Counted from the first letter of the stretch, positions 8,451 through 16,506 are shown. The stretch is 64,000 nt of DNA from an uncultured Collinsella sp. (GCA_900757495.1 CAAENX010000005.1:1-64000), one strand, 5' to 3'. A program made the numbers and translations. Notes: generated by a model from the letters alone, not told the origin.

Positions 8451-8548
8451 AAACGCCCCTAAGCGGCAATCTGACGTTCAATCGTCGGTCGCGTACCGAA
8501 GTACGCTTCCCTCCTCTTTCACGTCACCTTGCTCGCTTAGGGGCGTTT
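8451..8548. repeat. Long hairpin element with GTACCGAAGTAC core, copy 1
   Basis: Perfect 15-bp outer arms AAACGCCCCTAAGCG (8451-8465) and CGCTTAGGGGCGTTT (8534-8548) enclose an inner hairpin GCGTAC-CGAA-GTACGC (8491-8506), then CTCCTCTTTC. The same core and flank, with different outer arms, occurs after pheS at 37889-37981. The outer stem is followed by T and could terminate transcription. Confidence 0.65.
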
Positions 8549-8601
8549 TCGCTGACTTATGCTCAACCTGAGACGTTTCCACGCCTGTCAAGAGCTTAGC
8601 C

Positions 8602-8647
8602 GTTGGGGACGTTCTTAAACGACTAGTCATTCAAGAACGCCCCCAAT
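8602..8647. repeat. GGGGAC palindromic repeat, copy 2
   Basis: GTTGGGGACGTTCTT (8602-8616) and AAGAACGCCCCCAAT (8633-8647) surround the same spacer as the copy at 142-187. It ends about 95 nt before recQ. Confidence 0.75.
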
Positions 8648-8742
8648 GACTACCCGCAGAATGAGCGTGGCCGGCAGCCGTGCGCCACCGGTCCGCGTGG
8701 CGGCGTATAATCGGCGGCAGATGACTTGGACGTTAGGAAACC

Positions 8743-10725
8743 ATGACCGATAGCATGCAGCAGATGGCGCTCGACACGCTCGGCGCCTATTTTGGCTACA
8801 CCTCGTTTCGCCCGGGGCAGGACCGCATGGTCGATGCGATCCTTGCTGGCCGCGACGCGCTGGGCGTTATGCCCACGGGCGCCGGCAAGTCCATTTGCTA
8901 CCAGGTGCCCGCGCTCATGCTGCCCGGCATTACCTTTGTGGTGAGTCCGCTGCTGTCGCTTATGGAGGACCAGACCCGTGCGCTGCTCGCGGCGGGCGCG
9001 CGACCCAGCTATCTCAACTCCAGCCTTACTCCGGCCCAGCAAAATACCGTGCTCAAGCGGGCGCGCGAGGGCCGCTACCAGCTTATGTACGTGGCGCCCG
9101 AGCGCCTGCTCGAGCCGCGCTTTCTGGCCTTTGCGCAGGAAGCTGCGGCCGAAGGCGGCATCGGCGTTCCGCTCGTGGCCATTGACGAGGCCCACTGCGT
9201 GAGCCAATGGGGCCAGGATTTCCGCCCCGCCTATCTGCAGATTCGTGAGTTCATCGATTCCCTGCCGCAACGCCCTATCGTGGCGGCCTTTACCGCCACG
9301 GCGACCGAGCGCGTACGCGCGGACATTCAGCAGATGCTCGGCCTGCAAAACCCGGCGACGGTGGTGACGGGCTTCGATCGCAAGAACCTCTACTTTGGTT
9401 GCGAAGAGATGGGCGACAAGGCCAAGACCGCCTGGGTGCGCGACTACGTGATCGCGCATTCGAGCGAGAGCGGCATCGTGTATTGCTCGACCCGCAAGAC
9501 GGTCGATGCGCTGGCAGGCGATCTTGCCGAAGCGCTGGGCCCCAGCGGCATTCGCGTTGGCCGCTACCATGCCGGCATGGGCAATGACGCCCGCCGCCAA
9601 AGCCAGCGCGCCTTTATCGACGACGACATCCAGGTGATGGTTGCCACCAACGCCTTTGGTATGGGCATCGACAAGCCCAACGTGCGCTACGTGATTCACA
9701 ACAACGTGCCCGAGAGCATCGAGGCCTACTACCAGGAGGCGGGCCGCGCCGGCCGCGATGGCGACCCGGCCAGCTGCCACCTGCTGTGGAACGGCAACGA
9801 TTTTCGCATGCGCCGCTTTTTGATCGACCGCGGAGATGCTGCCGACGAGGCACTTGACGACGAGCAACGCGCGTGGGCGCTCCAGAATCGATATCGCCTG
9901 CTCAGCCAGATGGAGGGCTACTGCAATACCACCGGCTGCCTGCGCGAATACATGCTGCGCTACTTTGGCGACGAGGCCGCGGCCGAGCATGCTGCCGCGG
10001 CTGGTGCGGGCAGCACCGCCACGGACGACGCCGAGGGCTGCGGCAACTGCAGCAACTGCCTCACGAAGTTCGAGGTCGAGGACGTCACCGATATGGCCCG
10101 CGCCGCCGTGCGCTATGTGGCCACGCGTCCCATGCGTTTTGGCAAGTCGCTCATCGCCGACGTGCTCCACGGCGGCAACACCGAGCGCATTCGCCAGATG
10201 AATCTGGACGAGGACCGCGGCTACGGTGAGCTGTCGAGCGAATCGGTCGGGCGCATCAAGGACATCATCGGCCAGCTGTGCGGCCGCGGCTACCTGACCA
10301 CCTCGCAGGGGCAGTACCCGGTCGTGGGGCTTGGCCCGCGCGCTGGCGAGGTCGAGGACGAGGCGTTCGCCTTTACCGTTAAGCGTCGCGCGTCCAAGCG
10401 CAAGGCCTCGGCCCGCGCCCGCCGTGCGGTGGATCTGCTGCGCGAGGAGACCGAGCTGGATCAGCGCCCGCGCGTGGGTGACGATGCCGAACTGTTCGAA
10501 CGCCTGCGTGCCCTGTGCAAGGAGATCTCGACCGAGCTGGAGATGGCGCCGTACATGGTCTTTTCCGACAAGGCCCTGCGCGGTCTGTGCCGCCTACGCC
10601 CGCAGACGCGCGACGAGCTTATCCAGGTCAACGGCATCGGCGAGAAAAAGGCCGATACCTTTGGCGAGCAGTTTATGGCGGCGATTGAAGAGTTTGAGTC
10701 CGAGCATGCACGGGATGGAGCGTAA
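8743..10725 (+). CDS. recQ: ATP-dependent DNA helicase RecQ
   Basis: A 3'-5' DNA helicase of 660 residues for recombination repair and fork restart. Walker A is MPTGAGKS with Lys49; the DEAH box is at Asp148 (IDEAHCVSQWGQDFRP includes the RecQ aromatic loop). The second RecA domain ends with QEAGRAGRDGDP. The zinc-binding RecQ-Ct motif uses Cys near 394 and the GCGNCSNC cluster (about 427-434). A winged-helix region follows and an HRDC domain (about 580-655) closes the protein. TATAAT at 8706-8711 is a likely -10 element. It ends 2 nt before a GntR gene, so the two are probably co-transcribed. Confidence 0.96.
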   Translation: MTDSMQQMALDTLGAYFGYTSFRPGQDRMVDAILAGRDALGVMPTGAGKSICYQVPALMLPGITFVVSPLLSLMEDQTRALLAAGARPSYLNSSLTPAQQNTVLKRAREGRYQLMYVAPERLLEPRFLAFAQEAAAEGGIGVPLVAIDEAHCVSQWGQDFRPAYLQIREFIDSLPQRPIVAAFTATATERVRADIQQMLGLQNPATVVTGFDRKNLYFGCEEMGDKAKTAWVRDYVIAHSSESGIVYCSTRKTVDALAGDLAEALGPSGIRVGRYHAGMGNDARRQSQRAFIDDDIQVMVATNAFGMGIDKPNVRYVIHNNVPESIEAYYQEAGRAGRDGDPASCHLLWNGNDFRMRRFLIDRGDAADEALDDEQRAWALQNRYRLLSQMEGYCNTTGCLREYMLRYFGDEAAAEHAAAAGAGSTATDDAEGCGNCSNCLTKFEVEDVTDMARAAVRYVATRPMRFGKSLIADVLHGGNTERIRQMNLDEDRGYGELSSESVGRIKDIIGQLCGRGYLTTSQGQYPVVGLGPRAGEVEDEAFAFTVKRRASKRKASARARRAVDLLREETELDQRPRVGDDAELFERLRALCKEISTELEMAPYMVFSDKALRGLCRLRPQTRDELIQVNGIGEKKADTFGEQFMAAIEEFESEHARDGA

Positions 10726-10727
10726 CG

Positions 10728-11483
10728 ATGGCATTCGACGATAAAACCGAGCGCACTGAGGTATCCGCCGTGCCGCTGTACCAGCAGGTTATGGATGACC
10801 TAAAGGGCGAGATCGCGCGCGGCGTGTACGCATCCGGCTCGCGCATTCCTTCCGAGATGGAGCTCGCGAAGTCCTACGGCGTGGGACGCATCACCGTGCG
10901 CCGCGCCATCGAGGAGCTGTCGCGCGCGGGGTATCTCAACCGCCAGCAGGGGAGGGGCACGTTTGTGTGCGCGCCCAAGCTCAAGCGCAAGATTGTCCAG
11001 AAGGGTGACGTTCAGAGCTTTTCCGAGGGTTGCGCTGCCAACGACATGGTGGCCGGAGCACGCTTGGTGTCGCGCACGGTGGTTGCGGCGACGCGTGAGG
11101 ACGCGGCGTTTTTTGGTGTGGAACCCGGCTGCGAGCTCATCGTTGTCGAGCGCGTGCGCACGGCCGACGGCATCCCCGTCATGCTCGAGAACAACGCCTT
11201 TGTGCTGGCTGACCATCCCTATCTGCAGGCACTTGCCGATAAGGACCTCGCCGATAACTCGATCTTTGCGCTCGTTGCCGAGCATTCGGGTCGCGCGCCG
11301 CTCAAGTCCGACCCCTGCACCGTGGAGATTGCGCTTGCCGATGCTCAGGCGGCCCCGCTGTTGGAGGTGCCGGTCGGCGAGCCGCTCTTCTATATGGAGG
11401 CGTACTTTACCGATGCGGACGAGCGACCCTTGCTGCTCGGACGCCAAAAGATCGTGGGCTCGCGCTACGTGTTCGACATCTAA
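10728..11483 (+). CDS. GntR/HutC family transcriptional regulator (second copy)
   Basis: A repressor of 251 residues with N-terminal wHTH (PLYQQVMDDLKGEIARGVYA; IPSEMELAKSYGVGRITVRRA; GRGTFV wing) and a UTRA ligand domain ending LLGRQKIVGSRYVFDI. The ATG lies 2 nt after the recQ stop. It sits 144 bp upstream of a FrlB-like SIS gene whose promoter region has two pairs of ATAGRAC boxes, the natural candidate target. The ligand is probably a sugar phosphate, by family. Confidence 0.92.
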   Translation: MAFDDKTERTEVSAVPLYQQVMDDLKGEIARGVYASGSRIPSEMELAKSYGVGRITVRRAIEELSRAGYLNRQQGRGTFVCAPKLKRKIVQKGDVQSFSEGCAANDMVAGARLVSRTVVAATREDAAFFGVEPGCELIVVERVRTADGIPVMLENNAFVLADHPYLQALADKDLADNSIFALVAEHSGRAPLKSDPCTVEIALADAQAAPLLEVPVGEPLFYMEAYFTDADERPLLLGRQKIVGSRYVFDI

Positions 11484-11492
11484 CATCCATAG

Positions 11493-11571
11493 ATAGAACA
11501 ACATAGAACAAGTTTGGCGAAATGGCTTCACGAGCGTCGTCGTGCGTGCTATAAATAGGACAACATAGAAC
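11493..11571 (+). promoter_or_regulatory. Two double ATAGRAC boxes with embedded -10 element
   Basis: ATAGAACAACATAGAAC (11493-11509) and ATAGGACAACATAGAAC (11555-11571) each hold two ATAGRAC boxes 10 bp apart, on one helix face. The two pairs are 62 bp apart, near six helical turns, which would suit DNA looping. The second pair overlaps TATAAAT (11550-11556), a likely -10 element for the SIS gene. Likely operators of the GntR protein just upstream. Confidence 0.5.
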
Positions 11572-11627
11572 GACAGCAGGTACGAGCTGCCGTCGCTCAA
11601 AGCCGCCCCACAAGGAGGAAAATCAGG

Positions 11628-12596
11628 ATGAACGCACATGATCTGGTTCAGGAAATCATCGAGCGCAAGGGCAAGATTGAGAATGTCTTTTGGATCGCTT
11701 GCGGCGGTTCGATGATCGACCTGATGCCGGCCAACGAGCTGCTCAAGCGCGAGGCCACCACGTTTACCTCGACGGTCTACACGGCACGCGAGTTTTGCCT
11801 GATGGCTCCCAAGAGCCTAGGGCCGAAGTCGCTCGTTATTGCCTGCAGCCACAGCGGCAACACGCAGGAGGTCGTTGACGGCTGCGAGATGGCGTTGGCT
11901 GCCGGCGCCGAGGTCGTCGCCATGACCGACTGCGAGGACTCCAAGATCGACAACGGCAAGTGGACCACCTGGGTCTACCCCTGGGGCGAGGGCGTGCCGC
12001 AGGCCGAGGTCCCGCAGGGTATCGGCGCTCTGATCGCCGCCGAGCTGCTCGACCAGCAGGAGGGTTACGAGGCGCTTGCCGACATGTACGCCGGCCTTAA
12101 GCAGATGGATGCGCTGCTGCCCGCTGCCCGCGAGAAGGTCAACGCCGAGCTGGGCGCTCGTTTTGCCGAGCTCTGCCAGCAGCACAAGTTCTTCTATATT
12201 CTGGGTTCCGGCCCCAACTTTAGCCAGACCTACGCCATGGCCATCTGCTCGCTCATGGAGATGCAGTGGCAGCACTGCTGCTACATCCACTCCGGCGAGT
12301 ATTTCCACGGCCCGTTTGAGGCCACCGAGCCCGGCGTGTTCTACTTTGTGCAGCTCGGATCGGGCGAGTGCCGCCCCATGGAGGAGCGCGCGCTTGCGTT
12401 CCTCAACACGCACACCGATACGGTCATGGTGCTCGACGCACTCGAGTACGGCGTGGGCGACGTGCCTGCCAGCGTGCGTTCGTACCTGGAGCCGATCTTC
12501 TTCTACAACATGAGCTGCGAGCTGCGCGCCGCCCGCGGCAAGGTGTTCGACCACAGCCCCGAGGTTCGTCGCTACATGGGCGTTGAGCAGTACTAA
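11628..12596 (+). CDS. SIS-domain sugar-phosphate deglycase, FrlB-like (second copy)
   Basis: A cytoplasmic two-SIS-domain protein of 322 residues. FWIACGGSMIDLMP and ACSHSGNTQEVV are the N-terminal phosphosugar loops. SGEYFHGPFEATEPGVFYF and the ending RRYMGVEQY are very close to E. coli FrlB as I remember it (HGPLEIVEPGVPFLF, RRYYGGLVEY). Of the three SIS proteins here it is the most FrlB-like. It has no PTS genes beside it, only a GntR regulator, so the phosphorylated substrate must come from a permease elsewhere, perhaps the two in this window. A CAAGGAGG ribosome site precedes the ATG. Confidence 0.85.
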   Translation: MNAHDLVQEIIERKGKIENVFWIACGGSMIDLMPANELLKREATTFTSTVYTAREFCLMAPKSLGPKSLVIACSHSGNTQEVVDGCEMALAAGAEVVAMTDCEDSKIDNGKWTTWVYPWGEGVPQAEVPQGIGALIAAELLDQQEGYEALADMYAGLKQMDALLPAAREKVNAELGARFAELCQQHKFFYILGSGPNFSQTYAMAICSLMEMQWQHCCYIHSGEYFHGPFEATEPGVFYFVQLGSGECRPMEERALAFLNTHTDTVMVLDALEYGVGDVPASVRSYLEPIFFYNMSCELRAARGKVFDHSPEVRRYMGVEQY

Positions 12597-12620
12597 GTAG
12601 CGGGGAAAGCGAACTTTTAC

Positions 12621-12651
12621 GACGGGGCCTTCGCCAAACGAGGGTCCCGTC
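12621..12651 (+). terminator. Stem-loop after the second SIS gene
   Basis: GACGGGGCCT and AGGGTCCCGTC form a GC-rich stem 24 nt after the stop. There is no strong T-run, so terminator activity is uncertain. Confidence 0.45.
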
Positions 12652-12697
12652 TGCGTCGCGGCACCCCGTCCCAGCTGTCGAATAATGAAGTCAAATG

Positions 12698-12858
12698 CTT
12701 TTCCCCAGAAGTGAACGACCTATTTTGGATCCCTGAAGCATCCGCACTTTTTGGTGCCAAAACCGCAGGTAAATCTCGACGAAATCGCAGGAAATGGCGT
12801 CTGAAAAGTGTCGATGCTTCGGGGGTCCGATTTTGCTCGCTCACTTTGCGGGAAAAGT
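12698..12858. repeat. 160-bp long imperfect palindromic element
   Basis: Arms of about 54 bp read as an imperfect inverted repeat from CTTTTCCCC (about 12698) to GGGAAAAG (about 12857). The best part, GGATCCCTGAAGCATC (12727-12742), matches the reverse complement of GATGCTTCGGGGGTCC (12813-12828) at 14 of 16 positions. It has no coding content and fills the gap between convergent genes. It may be a fossil or MITE-like mobile element. Confidence 0.55.
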
Positions 12859-12892
12859 ATTAGACCTGAATCTGCGAGCGTGTCGCGTGAGC

Positions 12893-12934
12893 CAAAAAAG
12901 CGGGCCGCGCCGATGGGTTTCCGGCGCGGCCCGC
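12893..12934 (-). terminator. Intrinsic terminator of the hydroxyacid dehydrogenase gene
   Basis: On the minus strand GCGGGCCGCGCCG pairs with CGGCGCGGCCCGC (12900-12912 with 12922-12934) and is followed by six T. A strong rho-independent terminator 45 nt after the stop. Confidence 0.88.
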
Positions 12935-12979
12935 GCTGCATTGCATCCGTGTGGGCGGAGTGTCGCGTCGGCCGGCGGC

Positions 12980-13957
12980 CTACTTTGCGTCGTCGGCCTC
13001 GGCATCCCACCAGTCGAGCTGGGCGATGTTGTCGCGGATGTGCTGGCAGCTCTTGTGGAAGCCCTCGAGCTCGTACTCGGACAGGTCGAGCGTGTAGACC
13101 TCCTCGACGCCCTCGGCGCCGATCACGCACGGCAGGGAGGTGAAGATGCCCTCCTCGCCATACTGGCCGGTCATGAGCGTGGAGGCGGAAAGCACGGCGT
13201 GCTCGTTGTGCAGAACGGCAGCGCAGACGCGCGCGGCGGAGTTGGCGACGGCGTACTCGGTGCACTGCTTGCCCTGGTAGGTTACGTAGCCGCCCTTGCG
13301 CGCGAGCTCCTCGACCTCCATGTGGTCAAAGGCGTACTTGTCGGGGTTCTCGGCCTGGAGCTCGTTGAGGCTCTTGCCGGCGATGGTCGCGGCCTTAAAG
13401 GCAGCCAGTTGGCTAAAGCCGTGCTCGCCGATCATGTAGGCGTCGATGGACTTGGGGCTCACGCCGACCTTCTTGGAGATCTCGGTGCGCAGACGGGCGG
13501 AGTCCAGGCCGCAGCCCGAGCCGATGATCTTCTTGGGATCGTAGCCGGTCAGGTGCCACAGCTCGGTGCACACGACGTCGCAGGGGTTGGAGATGCTCAC
13601 AAAGATGCCGTCAAAGCCGGCGTCGACGATGCGCTTGGCAAAGGTGCGGGCAGCGTCGGTGGTAAAGAACAGCTCGCCGTCGCGGTTGCCGGCGGCCAGC
13701 GCGACCTTGCCGGCGGCGTTGACGATGACGTCGCAGCAGGCCAGCTCCTCGTAGTGGTCGTAGCAGTTGACGATCTTGGTGTTGTACGGGACAAACGAAA
13801 GGGAGTCGCGCAGGTCCTGGACCTCGGATGTCACCTTGGTCTCGTTGATATCGCACAGGTACAGCTCATCGGCAATGCCCTGCATAAGCAGGCTGTTGGC
13901 GACATGTGCTCCTACGTGGCCCTGGCCGACCACACCGATCTTACGCGTCTGGTACAT
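12980..13957 (-). CDS. L-2-hydroxyacid dehydrogenase (L-lactate / L-2-hydroxyisocaproate dehydrogenase type)
   Basis: A cytoplasmic NAD-dependent dehydrogenase of 325 residues in the LDH/MDH family. The Rossmann motif is KIGVVGQGHVGAHVA at the N-terminus. Catalytic residues are visible: Asp152 and Arg155 (LDSARLR) and His179 (GEHGFSQ). The stretch LARKGGYVTYQGKQCTEYAVA is much closer to L-2-hydroxyisocaproate dehydrogenase of lactobacilli, as I remember it, than to classical LDH, and the substrate loop lacks the LDH pattern with its arginine. It probably reduces 2-oxoacids such as 2-oxoisocaproate to regenerate NAD+. The ATG at 13957 follows AAAGGA at 7 nt; an upstream ATG at 13996 is less likely. 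Confidence 0.88.
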   Translation of the reverse strand: MYQTRKIGVVGQGHVGAHVANSLLMQGIADELYLCDINETKVTSEVQDLRDSLSFVPYNTKIVNCYDHYEELACCDVIVNAAGKVALAAGNRDGELFFTTDAARTFAKRIVDAGFDGIFVSISNPCDVVCTELWHLTGYDPKKIIGSGCGLDSARLRTEISKKVGVSPKSIDAYMIGEHGFSQLAAFKAATIAGKSLNELQAENPDKYAFDHMEVEELARKGGYVTYQGKQCTEYAVANSAARVCAAVLHNEHAVLSASTLMTGQYGEEGIFTSLPCVIGAEGVEEVYTLDLSEYELEGFHKSCQHIRDNIAQLDWWDAEADDAK

Positions 13958-14168
13958 ATATGTATCCTTTCGGCCGAGTTTTTCGCGTCGAACCATTGTA
14001 GCGTCCTGCCGTCACTTTGCTAGGCTAAAGCGTCGTAGATTTTTGGGACATGCGTTAATCTCTACTTTTGGAGTGATTTGGGCCGCTGATGGCATCGCTG
14101 GGCGATGTGCTCGCGCGGATGGGGCCGCTCGTTGTACCATAGCTGCAACTGACTCGTAAGGAGCATCC

Positions 14169-15095
14169 ATGCCCATTCGCATCCCCGACGCCCTCCCTGC
14201 TGCCGCGCAGCTCGAGAGCGAGAACATCTTTGTCATGACCGAGTACCGCGCGCTGCACCAGGACATCCGTCCGCTGCGCGTGCTCATCCTCAACCTCATG
14301 CCCACCAAAATCGCCACCGAGACGCAGATCATGCGCAAGCTCTCCAACACGCCGCTGCAGGTGGAGGTGGACCTGCTGCGCACCAAGACGCACGAGGCCA
14401 CGCACGTAAGCGCCGGCCACCTGGAGACGTTCTACCGCACGTTCGACGACATCCGCGACATCCACTACGACGGCCTGATCATCACGGGCGCGCCGGTGGA
14501 GCAGATGCCGTTCGAAGAGGTCGACTACTGGCCCGAACTCTGCCAGATCATGGACTGGTCCACCACGCACGTGCACTCTACGCTGCACATTTGCTGGGGC
14601 GCACAGGCGGGCCTGTATCACCACTACGGTATTCAGAAGTACGACCTGCCGGCAAAGGCGAGCGGCGTGTTTGAGCACCGGCTCGTCAAGCCGCAAAGCC
14701 CACTGGTCCGCGGTTTTGACGACCGTTTCTATGCCGTGCACTCGCGCAACACCGATGTGCGCCGCGAGGACGTGGAGGCCGAGCCGCAGCTTGAGGTCGT
14801 GGCCGTGTCCGACGAGGTGGGCCTGTATATTGTCAAGTCGACCGACAGCCGCCGCTTCTTTGTCTTTGGCCACCCCGAGTACGATACCGACACGTTGCGC
14901 CTGGAGTACGAGCGCGACGTGAAGCGCGGGCTCAACCCTCAGGTGCCGGCGCATTACTTCCCGGGCGACGATCCCGCCGCCGAGCCGCGTAACGTCTGGC
15001 GCAGCCAGGCTCAGCTGCTCTACACCAACTGGCTCAACTATTACGTCTACCAGACCACGCCCTACGACCTAGCCCGCGCCGGCGAGGAGCACTAG
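14169..15095 (+). CDS. metAA: Homoserine O-acyltransferase MetA (predicted acetyl-CoA type)
   Basis: A cytoplasmic enzyme of 308 residues, first committed step of methionine synthesis. Catalytic Cys142 is in LHICWGAQAG and the His/Glu pair in VFGHPEYD. Residue 111, which sets acyl-donor choice in this family, is Glu (TGAPVEQMPFEEV). From published work on the family, Glu111 goes with acetyl-CoA and Gly111 with succinyl-CoA, so O-acetylhomoserine is the predicted product despite the usual succinyltransferase label. GTAAGGAG precedes the ATG. No SAM riboswitch or T-box is seen in the 170-bp region upstream, and no other methionine gene is adjacent. Confidence 0.95.
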   Translation: MPIRIPDALPAAAQLESENIFVMTEYRALHQDIRPLRVLILNLMPTKIATETQIMRKLSNTPLQVEVDLLRTKTHEATHVSAGHLETFYRTFDDIRDIHYDGLIITGAPVEQMPFEEVDYWPELCQIMDWSTTHVHSTLHICWGAQAGLYHHYGIQKYDLPAKASGVFEHRLVKPQSPLVRGFDDRFYAVHSRNTDVRREDVEAEPQLEVVAVSDEVGLYIVKSTDSRRFFVFGHPEYDTDTLRLEYERDVKRGLNPQVPAHYFPGDDPAAEPRNVWRSQAQLLYTNWLNYYVYQTTPYDLARAGEEH

Positions 15096-15137
15096 ACTGC
15101 GATGGTGCTGCTGTAGCCGTGGCTGATGTGGCGGCGA

Positions 15138-15734
15138 TTAGGCGCTGATGATGTTGGGCAGCGACAGGTCGTGGGCATCGGTGGGGATGTGGTCGACGCG
15201 CTGTTCGTCAAAGGCGATGCCGACGATTTGACATACGGGCGAGAGCATGGGCAGGTAGCGGTCATAGCAGCCGCCGCCGTAGCCCAGGCGTGCGCCGGCG
15301 CGGTCGAAGGCTACGAGCGGCACGACGATCATGTCGAGAGCTTCGGCAGGCACGATAGGGAAGCGGCCGCTGTCGATGTCCGTGGCCGCGAAGGTCCGCG
15401 TGGGGTGGGCGATAAACGGCGCCGCGGACGCATCGCCGACGGCAACTGCCCGCATGCACATGCGCTGGCCACAAGCTGCGGCGTCTGTTGCCGAGAGCAT
15501 GCATGGATAGGCCACGCGCCAGCCGCGTTTGGCGGCAGCCGCGGCAAACGCGGCTGGGTCGACTTCGGAACCCATCGCGGCATAGACGGCAACGGTGCGC
15601 GGTGCCGCGGCACCCGAGCTGCCCAGCAACTCAACAAGCCGCGCGCAAATGACAGCAGACTTCGCCGCCCGAACATCCAAATCAAGAGCATCGCGCCGAG
15701 CAATCATCGCCCGCCGCAACTCAGCCTTGTCCAT
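15138..15734 (-). CDS. 5-formyltetrahydrofolate cyclo-ligase
   Basis: A cytoplasmic enzyme of 198 residues that converts 5-formyl-THF and ATP to 5,10-methenyl-THF (MTHFS, YgfA type). N-terminal KAELRRAMIARRDAL is the conserved start helix. The family signature RLGYGGGCYDRYLP near residue 155 binds ATP/folate, and PLVAFDRAGARLG precedes it. ATG 15734 follows AAGGAG at 5 nt; a longer reading adds nine residues without a ribosome site. It is convergent with metA, and the hicAB genes lie upstream on the same strand behind a hairpin. Confidence 0.93.
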   Translation of the reverse strand: MDKAELRRAMIARRDALDLDVRAAKSAVICARLVELLGSSGAAAPRTVAVYAAMGSEVDPAAFAAAAAKRGWRVAYPCMLSATDAAACGQRMCMRAVAVGDASAAPFIAHPTRTFAATDIDSGRFPIVPAEALDMIVVPLVAFDRAGARLGYGGGCYDRYLPMLSPVCQIVGIAFDEQRVDHIPTDAHDLSLPNIISA

Positions 15735-15752
15735 CCCGGCTCCTTCTCCCAA

Positions 15753-15797
15753 ACCTACCAAAAAGGGACAGGTTTATTTTGGCAGGTTTTATCTGGG
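15753..15797. repeat. 45-nt dispersed repeat, copy 2 (inverted)
   Basis: Reverse complement of the element at 5488-5532, with ACCTACCAAAA and TTTTGGCAGGTTTT arms around GGGACAGGT. As in copy 1, it lies immediately upstream of a ribosome site, here that of the cyclo-ligase gene. Confidence 0.7.
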
Positions 15798-15806
15798 CAA
15801 ATGTCG

Positions 15807-15851
15807 AAACCACCACGAGGGTGCAGTTCACTGCCTCCTTCGTGGTGGTTT
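15807..15851 (-). terminator. Stem-loop after hicB
   Basis: AAACCACCACGAGG (15807-15820) and CCTTCGTGGTGGTTT (15837-15851) form a stem of about 14 bp between hicB and the cyclo-ligase gene. The T-run on the minus strand is short, so termination may be partial. Confidence 0.55.
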
Positions 15852-15868
15852 GTGCCTATGCGATAACG

Positions 15869-16198
15869 CTACAACGCTGCGGCGATTGCTTCGGTCACAA
15901 ACTTATTGAGTGACTCGCCCTTCTTTGCCGCTGCCAGCGCCGCCTGTTTGTGGAGCTCAGAGCCCGTTCTTACGTTGAACGAGCCCTTAAAAGCCTGCTC
16001 GGGCTCTTTGCCCTTCTCGGCGCAAAACTCAAGGTAATCGTCGACGGCGTCGTGGAAGCATTGCTCCACTTCTTCAGCCGTGGAGCCTTCAAATACGATT
16101 GCGTCTCTAATGCCGGCGACCATACCTGTTAGTACACGCTGCTCGGCATCGAACTCGACTGGGGCGAAATAGCCCTTGTATGCCAAAACGTTACTCAT
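15869..16198 (-). CDS. hicB: HicB-family antitoxin
   Basis: A small protein of 109 residues. The N-terminal partial RNase-H-like HicB fold (YKGYFAPVEFDAEQRVLTG, then a VFEGSTAEEVEQCFHDAVDDYLEFC helix) joins a C-terminal ribbon-helix-helix domain (FNVRTGSELHKQAALAAAKK), which should bind the hicAB promoter. It neutralises HicA. The ATG at 16198 has GGAGG 5 nt upstream and overlaps the hicA stop by 8 nt, typical translational coupling with the toxin gene first. Confidence 0.88.
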   Translation of the reverse strand: MSNVLAYKGYFAPVEFDAEQRVLTGMVAGIRDAIVFEGSTAEEVEQCFHDAVDDYLEFCAEKGKEPEQAFKGSFNVRTGSELHKQAALAAAKKGESLNKFVTEAIAAAL

Positions 16199-16454
16199 GA
16201 CTGCCTCCGACATCCTGCAGAAATCGAACGATGTTTCGAATGGTCCCCGCTGTCAATTCGTCAGATGGATGAGGCGCGTGCATCACGAACATCCTGCCAT
16301 CTGAGGGCCTGTAGAAGCGAACGCGCGATCCGGATGTCTTGCCTTTGCTGTCCATTTCAAAGCCATATGAGGCCATGACTTTTAAAAAATCGGCATACCG
16401 ATACGTCGAAGGGCAGCTAAACAGTTGGGCGATGAGTTTATCGGCTCGAGTCAT
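16191..16454 (-). CDS. hicA: HicA-family toxin (mRNA interferase)
   Basis: A protein of 87 residues with a double-stranded-RNA-binding-like fold. The catalytic histidine region reads VMHAPHPSDELTAGTIRNIVRFL, matching the HicA pattern H-PH---EL--GT---I. HicA cleaves mRNA and inhibits growth unless bound by HicB. It is a little longer than many HicA proteins (about 60-85). It is the first gene of the pair, behind a good minus-strand promoter and LexA-like boxes. Confidence 0.85.
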   Translation of the reverse strand: MTRADKLIAQLFSCPSTYRYADFLKVMASYGFEMDSKGKTSGSRVRFYRPSDGRMFVMHAPHPSDELTAGTIRNIVRFLQDVGGSHE

Positions 16455-16477
16455 CTCGCCTCACATTCTGCAACTAT

Positions 16478-16506
16478 ATTCTAGTTGTAATTTAAGTCCG
16501 ATGCAA
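16478..16506 (-). promoter_or_regulatory. Promoter of hicAB
   Basis: On the minus strand TTGCAT (16501-16506) and TAGAAT (16478-16483) are separated by exactly 17 nt, a good sigma-70-type promoter about 24 nt before the hicA start. Confidence 0.65.

Noticed and set aside
12794..14023. A 409-codon plus-strand frame opposite the hydroxyacid dehydrogenase gene
   Set aside because: It is low-complexity Val/Gly/Asp-rich shadow coding; the minus strand holds a full dehydrogenase with catalytic residues and a terminator.
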